A stretch of 41,549 nucleotides of DNA from Akkermansia sp. GTDB lineage: Bacteria; Verrucomicrobiota; Verrucomicrobiia; Verrucomicrobiales; Akkermansiaceae. Each line of letters begins with the position of its first letter. The first letter of the stretch is position 1. The translations under genes and the position numbers were made by a program. The stretch spans positions 1 to 41,549 of the forward strand of contig JAUNRE010000013.1 of the NCBI GenBank assembly GCA_030535795.1, written 5' to 3'. Shown here piece after piece: positions 17,464-25,277 of this stretch. A model generated the notes under the pieces. The model ran no database searches and was not told the origin of the DNA. It saw only the letters and a list, made by a program, of their open reading frames with translations.

Positions 17464-19455
17464 TCACAGCTTTTGCTCGCAGGCGGAAAGCAACTGCCGG
17501 GCTGTTGTCACGAGCTCCTCTGCACGGGCAAATGCCTTCTCGGCGGTGCTGATGTCGGAGCGGGTCTGTTTGCGCTTGCGAGTAAGGGCATCGAAAAAGC
17601 CGGTGGTAATGTTTTTCACCTCAGCAGACACCACGCTTTGCATCTGCTGAGCCGGCGACTGTTTGCTCATGAGCGCATTCGTCTCATTGCAATAGTGCTC
17701 AATCATGGGGTTAACCACCTGATTCACAAACAACTCATTGCCCCAGTATATTTCATAGACCTTATCCGCATCCTTCCACCACCAGCGGTGCACTCGCTCC
17801 TCATACACAAAAGGTTCAAAGGGCGAGTACAGCCCGGCTGCTTCAGGCGGCAACGGCATATTGTGCTGTTCCTGCCAATCCAAGAAATCAGGATGTTCCG
17901 CATCAGCAAACTCGCCCCACAACTCGCCATCCAGAGCCTGTAAGCGGTCTCGGCAATCCTTGAGCAAGTCGCGTATCGTGCGGTTGCACCAGGCAGACAC
18001 CGTGCAATTCTCGCCATTGAAGGACATTTGAATGTGCTTATCCGTCAATTCCTCGCAGACAAAGCGGTCAAGAATCTCGCGGCAGGCGGTATTACAATCA
18101 GCCATGCACTGGTTAATATCGCGCCCTGTAGCCTTGGAGCTTTTATAAAGTTCCCGGCGCTCTCTGTAGATATTCTCACAGGCGAGCGCATAATCCGGCA
18201 TCTGACCGGGTGCAATGCTATACTCAGCCTTAGCCGGCACCGAGGGGGTACGCAGAGCCGTGCGCGCCTCGGCACGGAAAGCATCCCAACGCTCCAGGCG
18301 CTTACGCAGGGCAGCCAGCGTCTTATTCTCGCCACGGCTGATACGCAGAGCCTCGGCTACAAGGGAGCGCAAGGCGCGGCGCAAGGCATCGCAACAGTGG
18401 GTGTAGCGAATGTGAGTCAGTTCCTTGTGCAGCCCGACCTCCATTTCAGCAAAGCCGGAACCACGCAACAACTCGGCCGGGTTATGGTACACACCATCAG
18501 CCAATTCCACCGACTTACGCAGGCGTTCGGGGTTCTCAAAAATACCGGCATAGGCCATCCCCAGATTCACGGCCGACACCGGCAGCTCGCGATTCTCCGC
18601 CAGACGCCGCAGCACGGCCAGAGCGCGCGCCGTCTGCTCATCATTTTCAGCGGTAAACACATCGCCCCGGAGCCAGGATTTAGACTCCATGCGGTTCTGA
18701 ATAATGCGGATGGTAGAGGGCGTACGGCCATCCAGCAGCGCCGTCAGCTCATCCACCGCACGGGCATTCAGCGGAGCCACCGAGCTTTGCAGCAGCAACA
18801 GCATATCACACTCGCGGCCAATTTCACGATAGCGCTCACCCTGCGCCACCTCGGCCACGGCAGAATCGCACCCGGGCATATCGAGTATCATTCGATTACG
18901 CGAACACAGCAGCTCGCAATCAGCGTTGTACTCAGGCTCTACCACCACCAGCACAGGCTCTGCCGTGAGGTGGGGAGACTCCCCGATGCGGTGGCAGAGC
19001 ACCCCTCGCAGGTTCGCTTCATTGAGCGGCAAAGTACGCACACAGACGCCCTGCAACCCCTCTTCACCGGCAATACCTCGCAAGTGGTCCAATACCGATG
19101 CAAGCAACTTGCCGGCCTCCTCCGCGCAATCCTCCGCACGTTCATAGAGCACGATGCGGGGCTCTGCCCCCTGCTCCGCCATGCGAATGAGCGCCGGGCG
19201 CAGCGTCACATCCTGCCCGTAGCCGGTGGGAGAAGCCATGGGCGAGCGCGCCAGCAGATTCACCAGTGTGGATTTACCCGCCTTGAGCATCCCCATACAA
19301 ACGATGACCTCAATGCCGGAATTGAACTGCTCCACCGCTCTGAGCGCCTGTGTCACCTGTTCCTTCACCACAGCGTGAGCTTCATACTCCTGATTCAACT
19401 TTTCAAGCATCAGGCGTATGGTCTTCAGTTCATCGCGTTTCTCCTCAGGTATCAT
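17464..19455 (-). CDS. Dynamin-like large GTPase
   Basis: Protein of 663 aa. After a helical N-terminus (1-45) comes a dynamin-type GTPase domain: G1 GMLKAGKST (residues 55-63, K61), a conserved Thr in the G2 region (GQDVTLRPALI), G3 DMPG at D192, and a divergent G4 (QNRME). The rest is mostly alpha-helical, with a long final coiled coil. Bacterial dynamin-like proteins remodel or tether membranes; no obvious membrane helix or glycine paddle is seen, in contrast to the GTPase at 30544. It has its own promoter (19511-19539), divergent from the GTPase gene at 19647. Two further dynamins lie 11-14 kb away. Confidence 0.85.
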   Translation of the reverse strand: MIPEEKRDELKTIRLMLEKLNQEYEAHAVVKEQVTQALRAVEQFNSGIEVIVCMGMLKAGKSTLVNLLARSPMASPTGYGQDVTLRPALIRMAEQGAEPRIVLYERAEDCAEEAGKLLASVLDHLRGIAGEEGLQGVCVRTLPLNEANLRGVLCHRIGESPHLTAEPVLVVVEPEYNADCELLCSRNRMILDMPGCDSAVAEVAQGERYREIGRECDMLLLLQSSVAPLNARAVDELTALLDGRTPSTIRIIQNRMESKSWLRGDVFTAENDEQTARALAVLRRLAENRELPVSAVNLGMAYAGIFENPERLRKSVELADGVYHNPAELLRGSGFAEMEVGLHKELTHIRYTHCCDALRRALRSLVAEALRISRGENKTLAALRKRLERWDAFRAEARTALRTPSVPAKAEYSIAPGQMPDYALACENIYRERRELYKSSKATGRDINQCMADCNTACREILDRFVCEELTDKHIQMSFNGENCTVSAWCNRTIRDLLKDCRDRLQALDGELWGEFADAEHPDFLDWQEQHNMPLPPEAAGLYSPFEPFVYEERVHRWWWKDADKVYEIYWGNELFVNQVVNPMIEHYCNETNALMSKQSPAQQMQSVVSAEVKNITTGFFDALTRKRKQTRSDISTAEKAFARAEELVTTARQLLSACEQKL

Positions 19456-19510
19456 CTTATTAGCTCGGGGGATAAACTCTTTCTGAGTGGTTAAAATTTA
19501 AGGCTCCCGT

Positions 19511-19539
19511 ATATTAGCTATCCTCCCTCTCATTGTCAA
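19511..19539 (-). promoter_or_regulatory. Promoter of the dynamin-like gene
   Basis: On the minus strand a consensus TTGACA (19534-19539), 17 nt, TAATAT (19511-19516). Start near 19504, leader about 49 nt, no Shine-Dalgarno sequence. Confidence 0.75.
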
Positions 19540-19592
19540 GCCTAAAGAATCAATAACTCGCACACCGTTACGCGCCACACATTGCAGATTTC

Positions 19593-19620
19593 TTGACGAT
19601 GCGTTATTTTCTGGTATGAT
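19593..19620 (+). promoter_or_regulatory. Promoter of the GTPase gene at 19647
   Basis: TTGACG (19593-19598), 16 nt, TATGAT (19615-19620). Start near 19627, about 20 nt before the ATG at 19647; this supports the ATG over a TTG at 19632. Confidence 0.6.
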
Positions 19621-19646
19621 TAGCACAGACATTGCACAAGACAGTC

Positions 19647-20738
19647 ATGGATTTCGATTACATCAAGACCCCTGGGAAGAAAGCCTCCTATGTATGTACG
19701 CCGCAGCATTTCTGCTTTGTCGGGCCACGCGGTGTCGGCAAGACCTCGCTGCTGGCATCCATGTTCCATGAACTGACGCACAAAAAACTCTGCGATGACT
19801 TCATCATCGACACCTCCACCCCCGACGGCCTCCGTACCCTGAAAAGCCTCAACGCCGCCAAAAAGGCTATGCTCGATATGATTTACAAAACGGACGGGGC
19901 ATACGACACCATCGATGACGGCCTGGGGATTAGGGGACAGGACGAAGAACGCATCTACGAATTCATGGGTAAAACGACCGTGAAAGATGACTCGTGGAGT
20001 GCCCGAATGACCCGAAGTACAGAAAAAGAGTTCCGCTTTATCTTTCACTTCACCGACATGCCGGGAGGATGGTACGACAGCGATGATGAAGCCATCCAAG
20101 CGAAAGTCCGACAACACCTCACCGAATCTTCCGTGAGCTTTCTCGCCATTGATACGCCGCCGCTCATGGAATCACCCGCCCATTGCCACGACCTCAACAA
20201 AGCAGACATCATCACCTCGTGGTACGAAAACGCACTCGATACCCTGAGCGAACGCGGGCATACCGTCATTATGGTGTTAACCCGCTGCGAACGCTACTGG
20301 AACAAAAAAGCAGAAATGCTTGAACGGCTGCGCAGCACCTACGACATCCTGCTGCGCAAGCTGAATAATAAGCACATACGGGTCTATGCCACCTATGTGA
20401 AAACTCTCGGCGGCGTCGAATTTGAAAAGTTTGAGACAAAACAAACAGGAGCCACCACCCTCGTGGTAGCGCGCTTCCGCCGCAATGGAAGCGAATATAG
20501 CCCCGAAAACTGCGCCACGCCGCTCCAACTGGCACTCAAACACGGCCTGATGGACACCATCCTTCGCCTCAAAGACAAGAAAAACGGGTTCTTCACCTCA
20601 CTGTTAGCGAAGTGCTCCCTCAATAATATCGACCTCGTCATTCAGGCCGCCGGGCACCTCGCCGATGAGCTGGACTCCAAAATATGCAGCGATGGCACCC
20701 AAACACATGAATCCATGAATTCAGCCGCGAAATCATGA
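19647..20738 (+). CDS. P-loop GTPase of uncertain family
   Basis: Protein of 363 aa from the ATG at 19647. Walker A is GPRGVGKTS (residues 26-34), G3 is DMPGGW (FHFTDMPGG, about 137-143), and VLTRCE may be the G4 strand, so it is probably a TRAFAC-type GTPase, although an NxKD motif is missing. It carries no membrane helix. The downstream gene overlaps it by 4 nt (ATGA) and encodes a membrane-anchored protein, suggesting a membrane-recruited GTPase pair. Such GTPase/accessory pairs often lie in bacterial conflict or signalling loci; the role here is unknown. Confidence 0.75.
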   Translation: MDFDYIKTPGKKASYVCTPQHFCFVGPRGVGKTSLLASMFHELTHKKLCDDFIIDTSTPDGLRTLKSLNAAKKAMLDMIYKTDGAYDTIDDGLGIRGQDEERIYEFMGKTTVKDDSWSARMTRSTEKEFRFIFHFTDMPGGWYDSDDEAIQAKVRQHLTESSVSFLAIDTPPLMESPAHCHDLNKADIITSWYENALDTLSERGHTVIMVLTRCERYWNKKAEMLERLRSTYDILLRKLNNKHIRVYATYVKTLGGVEFEKFETKQTGATTLVVARFRRNGSEYSPENCATPLQLALKHGLMDTILRLKDKKNGFFTSLLAKCSLNNIDLVIQAAGHLADELDSKICSDGTQTHESMNSAAKS

Positions 20739-21583
20739 ACATCTATGTACAATCCGCAGGGGTTGTGGACGACTACGCACAGCAGCAGCCCCCCACCGCC
20801 CCACCTATGCCGGCGGCCATCAGCCGGTGGCACAAAGAGATTGACCCGGAGGACACCTATTTTGCCCTGCTGGCCGGCATGGACGCCGGCAAATGGTATG
20901 TAGAGTTCCGCAACCTGTTACTGCCGGACACATACGACCTACGGCGGCGGCGCATCGTGCTCAATATCTGCTTCGGAGCTCTGAACAGCGAGGCCGAAGC
21001 TCGCGCACTGGCGCTCGCCTATCTGGATTTTGAGCTCGTGTACAAAGACGACACCTGCCAGGGGCGCTATTGCCCACAGCTCGCCGGTGCCTACAGCGCT
21101 CATGAAGGCAATTATCGCTTCGATTTCGAAGCCGCCCGGAACTGGGCGCAGGGCATCATTCATGCCTTTGCACCGCCTGCCGCAGGGCAACCGCCCATCT
21201 GCCCCATAGTATGCCACACCAACCCGGCCACAGACACCTACCTGCAACGCGTGCGCGATACCCTCAGCACCCACAGCCTGCGCCGCACAACGGGGCTACG
21301 CCTGCTCTGGGCAGAGCTTTACACCAACCCGGCAGCCGGGGCAGACATCACCCTGCAATACACGACCGAAACAGGCAGCTTCACCCAACAAAAGCCTCGC
21401 AGCCGCACTGCCCCCCTCCTGTGGCTGCTGCTACTCGCAGTAGTGCTGGTTGCAGTCGGCTTCGGCGCCTACCTCTACTTCTACTCAACAGCCCGGAGCT
21501 CCTCACCCCGGAAGCCACACACTCCGCCCCCGGCCACCAAGCCCATCACAGCTGAAACTGCACATCCTGAGCCTGGCCATTGA
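20735..21583 (+). CDS. GTPase-partner protein with C-terminal membrane anchor
   Basis: Protein of 282 aa translated from an ATGA overlap with the GTPase gene, implying coupled translation and a stoichiometric partner. A Pro-rich N-terminal stretch is followed by a globular region (about 35-215) and one membrane helix at about residues 228-250, then a Pro-rich tail of about 30 residues. With no signal peptide it is a tail-anchored or N-in protein with its main domain in the cytoplasm. The family is not recognised. Its last 38 bp overlap the 3' end of the convergent gene at 21546. Confidence 0.7.
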   Translation: MNIYVQSAGVVDDYAQQQPPTAPPMPAAISRWHKEIDPEDTYFALLAGMDAGKWYVEFRNLLLPDTYDLRRRRIVLNICFGALNSEAEARALALAYLDFELVYKDDTCQGRYCPQLAGAYSAHEGNYRFDFEAARNWAQGIIHAFAPPAAGQPPICPIVCHTNPATDTYLQRVRDTLSTHSLRRTTGLRLLWAELYTNPAAGADITLQYTTETGSFTQQKPRSRTAPLLWLLLLAVVLVAVGFGAYLYFYSTARSSSPRKPHTPPPATKPITAETAHPEPGH

Positions 21584-22205
21584 GTGCATCAAGTACCCGG
21601 CGGCGCACACATTCCAGGGCGGCGGCATCTGCCCCAGCATCCCGGCGAGCCTGCTCATCCAGCGCCGTCTGAGCATTGGCACGCTCCTCGGATTGCAGTT
21701 TATTCCAGATTCCATTCTCCTCCTCTATCTCCTGCTTGCCGATACGCTCGCAGGATATCACCACCGGTGTCAGATTCTCCAGCTTAATCACCCCGGGCGC
21801 CCCCCACTTGGCGTTTACTCCCTCCAGTGTAGCATCAATACCATAGCGCACACGGAACTTCTGCGTGATGCACATCGTCTTAGTAGAGCCACCCCAGGTA
21901 TTGCTGTATCGATACACCACATTCATCTCCTTTTCGTAGAGAGCGTACATCATCACACTCCGGCCGCCTAACTCGGTGGACACCACCTTCTCTATCTTAT
22001 GCCCTTTAAAAGCTTTGCCAGCCACATCAAGCACCTTGTCAAGTGCATTGTCAACCTTGTTAATTACATTGTTAACTGTCTTCTGCGGCCTGTCGACGGT
22101 CGCAAGAAAAGTCAACCAGGCCAACACCAGCAAAGTAGCCGACACGATGGCATATTTGACCACCGAAGGCCAGCCGCCTCCGGGCTTTACCTTTTCACTG
22201 TTCAT
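21546..22205 (-). CDS. Single-pass membrane protein of unknown function
   Basis: Protein of 219 aa: a cytoplasmic N-terminus, a membrane helix at about residues 17-37, an amphipathic NNVINKVDNALDKVLDV segment, a beta-rich middle and a charged helical C-terminus rich in Ala and Glu. Its start overlaps the end of the DUF1232 gene by 11 bp, so the two are probably translationally coupled. It is the last gene of the kinase operon. The family is not recognised. Confidence 0.7.
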   Translation of the reverse strand: MNSEKVKPGGGWPSVVKYAIVSATLLVLAWLTFLATVDRPQKTVNNVINKVDNALDKVLDVAGKAFKGHKIEKVVSTELGGRSVMMYALYEKEMNVVYRYSNTWGGSTKTMCITQKFRVRYGIDATLEGVNAKWGAPGVIKLENLTPVVISCERIGKQEIEEENGIWNKLQSEERANAQTALDEQARRDAGADAAALECVRRRVLDALNGQAQDVQFQL

Positions 22206-22458
22206 CCTGTCCTTTCTTGTCGCCTTCGTTATTCCCGGCCAAAGCTCGGTTTTTCCTGTAGGTATTGACCGCGCACGAGAAAGTTGTCACCAGCACAAGT
22301 GCGTCATCCAGCCAGCCAATAATCGGAATAAAATCAAAATCTCCGGGGAAAACGGCATAGGCCACAGCCAGCACACACGCCACAATGCACAGCGAGCCCT
22401 TCAGCCCGCTGCGATGCAGCACCTGCAAAAATTGGATGAGAGACGGCAACTTATTCAT
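22195..22458 (-). CDS. DUF1232 (YkvA-like) small membrane protein
   Basis: Protein of 87 aa with the DUF1232 signature FPGDFDFIPIIGWLDDALVL flanked by two hydrophobic segments. These small proteins are widespread in bacterial membranes, but their biochemical role is not established. It lies 83 nt downstream of the Ser/Thr kinase gene on the same strand and overlaps the following membrane protein gene by 11 bp, so it is probably part of one operon. Confidence 0.8.
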   Translation of the reverse strand: MNKLPSLIQFLQVLHRSGLKGSLCIVACVLAVAYAVFPGDFDFIPIIGWLDDALVLVTTFSCAVNTYRKNRALAGNNEGDKKGQDEQ

Positions 22459-22541
22459 CTGCGTACAGCGCCATTATAACCCTATTTTTCTACCGAGCAA
22501 GCCCAAATGCTATTCAAGCTCATTTTTATTGCCGCCTCTAT

Positions 22542-24086
22542 TCATTTGGAGGCCTTTCGCTTCTCAATAAGTTCTTTTCTCAATTTCTCCAGTGCGTATG
22601 AAGCATACCACACCTTCTTATTGGTGTAAATCTCCTCTCCCGAAACAGGCTCCAGAAATTCCACTTTCAAACGATTCATAAACGACAACAGCACGCTGAC
22701 CTCATTCGGTTTGATTCCGACAAAATGCCTTAACGGCTCATGACACTTTTCCATAAGCGTCATCCGGATATCGGCATTCTCTCTCATCATTAAGTTCACT
22801 TCATTATCACACGCTTCGTCCATTGACTTTGCATGCCTCCTATATTTCTCTTTGAACACCAGAGCCGCAACAGATGGGCCGGTCGAGGTAAACAGTTTCA
22901 TTTTCTCCGGGCTTTTCTCCAGTTCGTTTCGTACCGATGTCAACCATTTTTTCACCTCGTCCTCGCGTTTATTCCGGAGCTCCTCAGCCTTGCTTGCATT
23001 CTGCAAAATCTTATTCTTCAACTCCTGAAGTTGATTTTGTTCACAGTAACGCTGATACAATTTCTCCTCTTCTGTAGGTTCTAGCGAGCGAAACTCAGCG
23101 GAGGCGGCCTGCTCGCCGGACATCGAATACCACGCAAGCACACCGCCGCCAACCACGGCAAGTCCTACCAACCCTCCTACGATAGCTCTCAGCCGCTTGG
23201 ACCCGGCCGTCGGGGGAAGCGGAGGCCTGACAGCACCGAGGAGCCAGTCTCGCCAGGCTTCCGCACTCTCGCAACGCTCATCAGCCCGGAGCGACAAATT
23301 GCGCATAATACTCGCAACCAGCACCTTGCTTACACCAGGCAACTCAAGCGGAGGCAAATCATCCTGCAACAGTCGCGACACGGCGGCTTCCGGGCGACAG
23401 CCACCGAGCACTTCATACCAAGTGGCCGCCAGTGCATATAGATCCGTACACGGCCCCACTTTTCCCTTGCCTGCCACCTGTTCGGGGGCTGCATAACCGG
23501 CAGTAAACTCGCCCATTGTTACCGTCTCGGCCACAAATTGAACGGCAGCGCCAAAGTCAATCAACACAGGCAGACCCTTCTCATCAAACATAATGTTAGA
23601 GGGCTTAATGTCGCGATGCAATATCCCCTGCTCATGCAGATACGACAAGCCATCCAGCAGGCGCAGCAACCACTTCTGCGCTTCAGCTGCATCCACCATA
23701 CGCCCTGCGGCCGCGGCTTCCTGCATTTTTTCGCGCAACGAGCCGCCCTCCAACCAAGGCATCACATAATAAAGCGCCCCGCTGCTCTCAAAAACATCGT
23801 ACACTCGCACGATTGCCTCATGATTCAACTTGGCGAGCGTGCAGGCCTCGCGCCTCATATCCAGCATTGCCTGAGCATAAAGCTCACCCAGACTTTCATC
23901 GCGGGGGCACAGCACACCCCGTTCATCGCGGTAACAGATTGCAGCGGGAAAACACTCCTTGAGCACGACCGTACGCTCCAACCCGGCATCCCATGCCACA
24001 TAGGTTACACCAAAGCCGCCGAAACCCAGTGTTTTAAGAATCTTAAAATTGCCTATTCTTGTACGAGGAGGGAGTGCGATCTTCAT
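22542..24086 (-). CDS. Transmembrane Ser/Thr protein kinase (PknB-like)
   Basis: Protein of 514 aa. The Hanks-type kinase domain (about residues 10-285) has the glycine loop GFGGFG (21-26), the ATP-binding K43 in VVLKECFP, the catalytic HRD with D159, DFG at D177 and an APE-type segment (GYAAPEQ). All key residues are intact, so it should be active. A juxtamembrane stretch leads to one membrane helix (about 302-325) and a mostly helical, probably periplasmic, C-terminal part of about 190 residues without PASTA repeats. The start is leaderless: the -10 box lies 6 nt before the ATG. Its substrates are unknown; the two small membrane proteins downstream and the GTPase genes nearby are candidates. 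Confidence 0.9.
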   Translation of the reverse strand: MKIALPPRTRIGNFKILKTLGFGGFGVTYVAWDAGLERTVVLKECFPAAICYRDERGVLCPRDESLGELYAQAMLDMRREACTLAKLNHEAIVRVYDVFESSGALYYVMPWLEGGSLREKMQEAAAAGRMVDAAEAQKWLLRLLDGLSYLHEQGILHRDIKPSNIMFDEKGLPVLIDFGAAVQFVAETVTMGEFTAGYAAPEQVAGKGKVGPCTDLYALAATWYEVLGGCRPEAAVSRLLQDDLPPLELPGVSKVLVASIMRNLSLRADERCESAEAWRDWLLGAVRPPLPPTAGSKRLRAIVGGLVGLAVVGGGVLAWYSMSGEQAASAEFRSLEPTEEEKLYQRYCEQNQLQELKNKILQNASKAEELRNKREDEVKKWLTSVRNELEKSPEKMKLFTSTGPSVAALVFKEKYRRHAKSMDEACDNEVNLMMRENADIRMTLMEKCHEPLRHFVGIKPNEVSVLLSFMNRLKVEFLEPVSGEEIYTNKKVWYASYALEKLRKELIEKRKASK

Positions 24087-24092
24087 GGCTCC

Positions 24093-24121
24093 ATATTACT
24101 TGCTCTCCACCAGAATGGCAA
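24093..24121 (-). promoter_or_regulatory. Promoter of the Ser/Thr kinase operon
   Basis: On the minus strand TTGCCA (24116-24121), 17 nt, TAATAT (24093-24098), then 6 nt to the ATG at 24086. The -35 box begins right after the terminator of the gene upstream. Confidence 0.7.
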
Positions 24122-24152
24122 GAAAAAAACGCAGCGAAGCTCGCACCGCTGC
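24122..24152 (-). terminator. Terminator of the HTH/RHH regulator gene
   Basis: On the minus strand GCAGCG (complement of 24147-24152) pairs with CGCTGC (complement of 24131-24136), followed by G and a run of seven T (complement of 24123-24129). Confidence 0.65.
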
Positions 24153-24245
24153 ATCTCTTTAGCCCGCCGAATACGCCCTCCGCCGACGATACTGAGCAGC
24201 ACCGCCTCATACCAACCTTGCCCGCGCTGCCCGCAGGCCTTTGCC

Positions 24246-24590
24246 TTACTCTCCCAGTCGGGGAACCTCGTCCGCCAGGAACTCCGCCAGCGTCTTACCC
24301 TGCGCAAACGCTTTCTTTTCGAGCATCTTGCGAGTTTCAGAATCCAGGCTGAGCGTCACGCGCGTCTCCTCCGTCACTTGCACCTGCGAGGCAAACTGCA
24401 GCGGCACATCTTTCATCAGAGCACGGATGATATGCTCCTTGGCAGCCGGAATAATCTTACGCGCCATCCAGTTGCGCACCGTTGCCTCGGTCACATAGCA
24501 CTTCTCAGCAAGCCATGCGTAGCCGTAGTTGTTTGCCTTGAGCCACAACTTCACTTTCAACTTCAACTCGTCCTGTTTCTGCGCGTCCAC
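24246..24590 (-). CDS. Small DNA-binding regulator with HTH and RHH-like parts
   Basis: Protein of 114 aa if translated from the GTG at 24590. A longer frame from a TTG at 24659 is possible, but a clear promoter (24598-24626) sits inside it and places the transcription start at the GTG. Residues about 24-42 (YAWLAEKCYVTEATVRNWM) look like a helix-turn-helix. Residues about 76-109 (TRVTLSLDSETRKMLEKKAF...) resemble a ribbon-helix-helix or CopG-like segment, with a beta strand followed by two helices. Such a protein could regulate the divergent zinc-ribbon gene or itself. No toxin-like partner is adjacent, so an antitoxin role is not supported. The gene is followed by a terminator. Confidence 0.7.
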   Translation of the reverse strand: MDAQKQDELKLKVKLWLKANNYGYAWLAEKCYVTEATVRNWMARKIIPAAKEHIIRALMKDVPLQFASQVQVTEETRVTLSLDSETRKMLEKKAFAQGKTLAEFLADEVPRLGE

Positions 24591-24597
24591 GTTGGCA

Positions 24598-24626
24598 AAT
24601 ATAGCATTATTGCCACAACTTTGCAA
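24598..24626 (-). promoter_or_regulatory. Promoter of the HTH/RHH regulator
   Basis: On the minus strand TTGCAA (24621-24626), 17 nt, TATATT (24598-24603), then 7 nt to the GTG at 24590. It implies a leaderless GTG start. Confidence 0.6.
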
Positions 24627-24675
24627 GTCGATAATTACCTTTTCAAAGTTTTTTTGCAAAAAAGATAATTTTTAG

Positions 24676-24704
24676 TTGACAAAATGTCGTTTTTGCTATA
24701 TTTT
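24676..24704 (+). promoter_or_regulatory. Promoter of the zinc-ribbon gene at 24731
   Basis: TTGACA (24676-24681), 17 nt, TATTTT (24699-24704). Start near 24711 and leader about 20 nt. Confidence 0.6.
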
Positions 24705-24730
24705 CTAATCCAACAAAACACCACAGTAAG

Positions 24731-25225
24731 ATGATTATCTCCTTTTCATGTCCACACTGCGGCTGCCACCAGCTCCATCAAATCAGGCAGGCGCTGCACC
24801 GAGCCGAGGTGAGGATTACGACGACGACGAGCGGACAGCTGGTTCCCACGCCCATAGGTGTGGTGGAGGAGCTCCGCGGGCCGATACTGGGTTACCGCTG
24901 CCGCAAGTGTCGCTACCCCGACAACCAGAATCACGAGGAGGGAGGGGGCTTCTACTGGCCCACGCCCGAAGCCGTGCACCGGGCGGGCTGCCTCACCATC
25001 ACTACCGATGGCGCCACCGTCCACCGCTGCATGATATGCCACAAAGACGGCACCATGGAGCCGCTCATTGTAGAAAGCGACTCCCCCGGCACGCTGAGCC
25101 CTGAGCAGCGCAGCAAGATTCTCACGCGCCGAGGCGTGCGCGGGGTATTGCTCAGCGAATCGGATCCCGGCATTACCGCCTTTGCCTGCGATGACTGGGC
25201 GGGCGTAGCGAGCGAAAGCATCTGA
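24731..25225 (+). CDS. Zinc-ribbon protein of unknown function
   Basis: Protein of 164 aa with three CxxC knuckles: C7/C10 (FSCPHCG), C57/C60 (YRCRKCRYP) and C100/C103 (RCMICHKDG). The first two probably bind one zinc; the third may pair with C12, C87 or another residue. No other domain is recognised. The C-terminal part (about 115-164) is acidic and poorly defined. It is divergent from the HTH/RHH regulator and lies 52 nt upstream of a Sel1 gene on the same strand, with which it may be cotranscribed. Confidence 0.72.
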   Translation: MIISFSCPHCGCHQLHQIRQALHRAEVRITTTTSGQLVPTPIGVVEELRGPILGYRCRKCRYPDNQNHEEGGGFYWPTPEAVHRAGCLTITTDGATVHRCMICHKDGTMEPLIVESDSPGTLSPEQRSKILTRRGVRGVLLSESDPGITAFACDDWAGVASESI

Positions 25226-25277
25226 CCCCACCATTCCCCTTTCTTTCTTAATATCACCCCCAACCAATATCACACAC

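Noticed and set aside
16496..17467. Minus-strand frame of 323 codons opposite fucU and the QueD-like gene
   Set aside because: The plus strand encodes two recognisable enzymes here; the antisense translation has no family features.
18028..19494. Open frame of 488 codons on the plus strand opposite the dynamin-like gene
   Set aside because: It is antisense to a gene with intact GTPase motifs and its translation is rich in His/Gln/Arg low-complexity sequence with no domain.
23538..24668. Plus-strand frame of 376 codons opposite the Ser/Thr kinase and regulator
   Set aside because: It crosses a terminator and two promoters of well-supported minus-strand genes and has no domain.
24246..25225. 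Toxin-antitoxin pair made of the RHH-like regulator and the divergent zinc-ribbon protein
   Set aside because: The genes are divergent, not an operon, and the zinc-ribbon protein shows no toxin fold.
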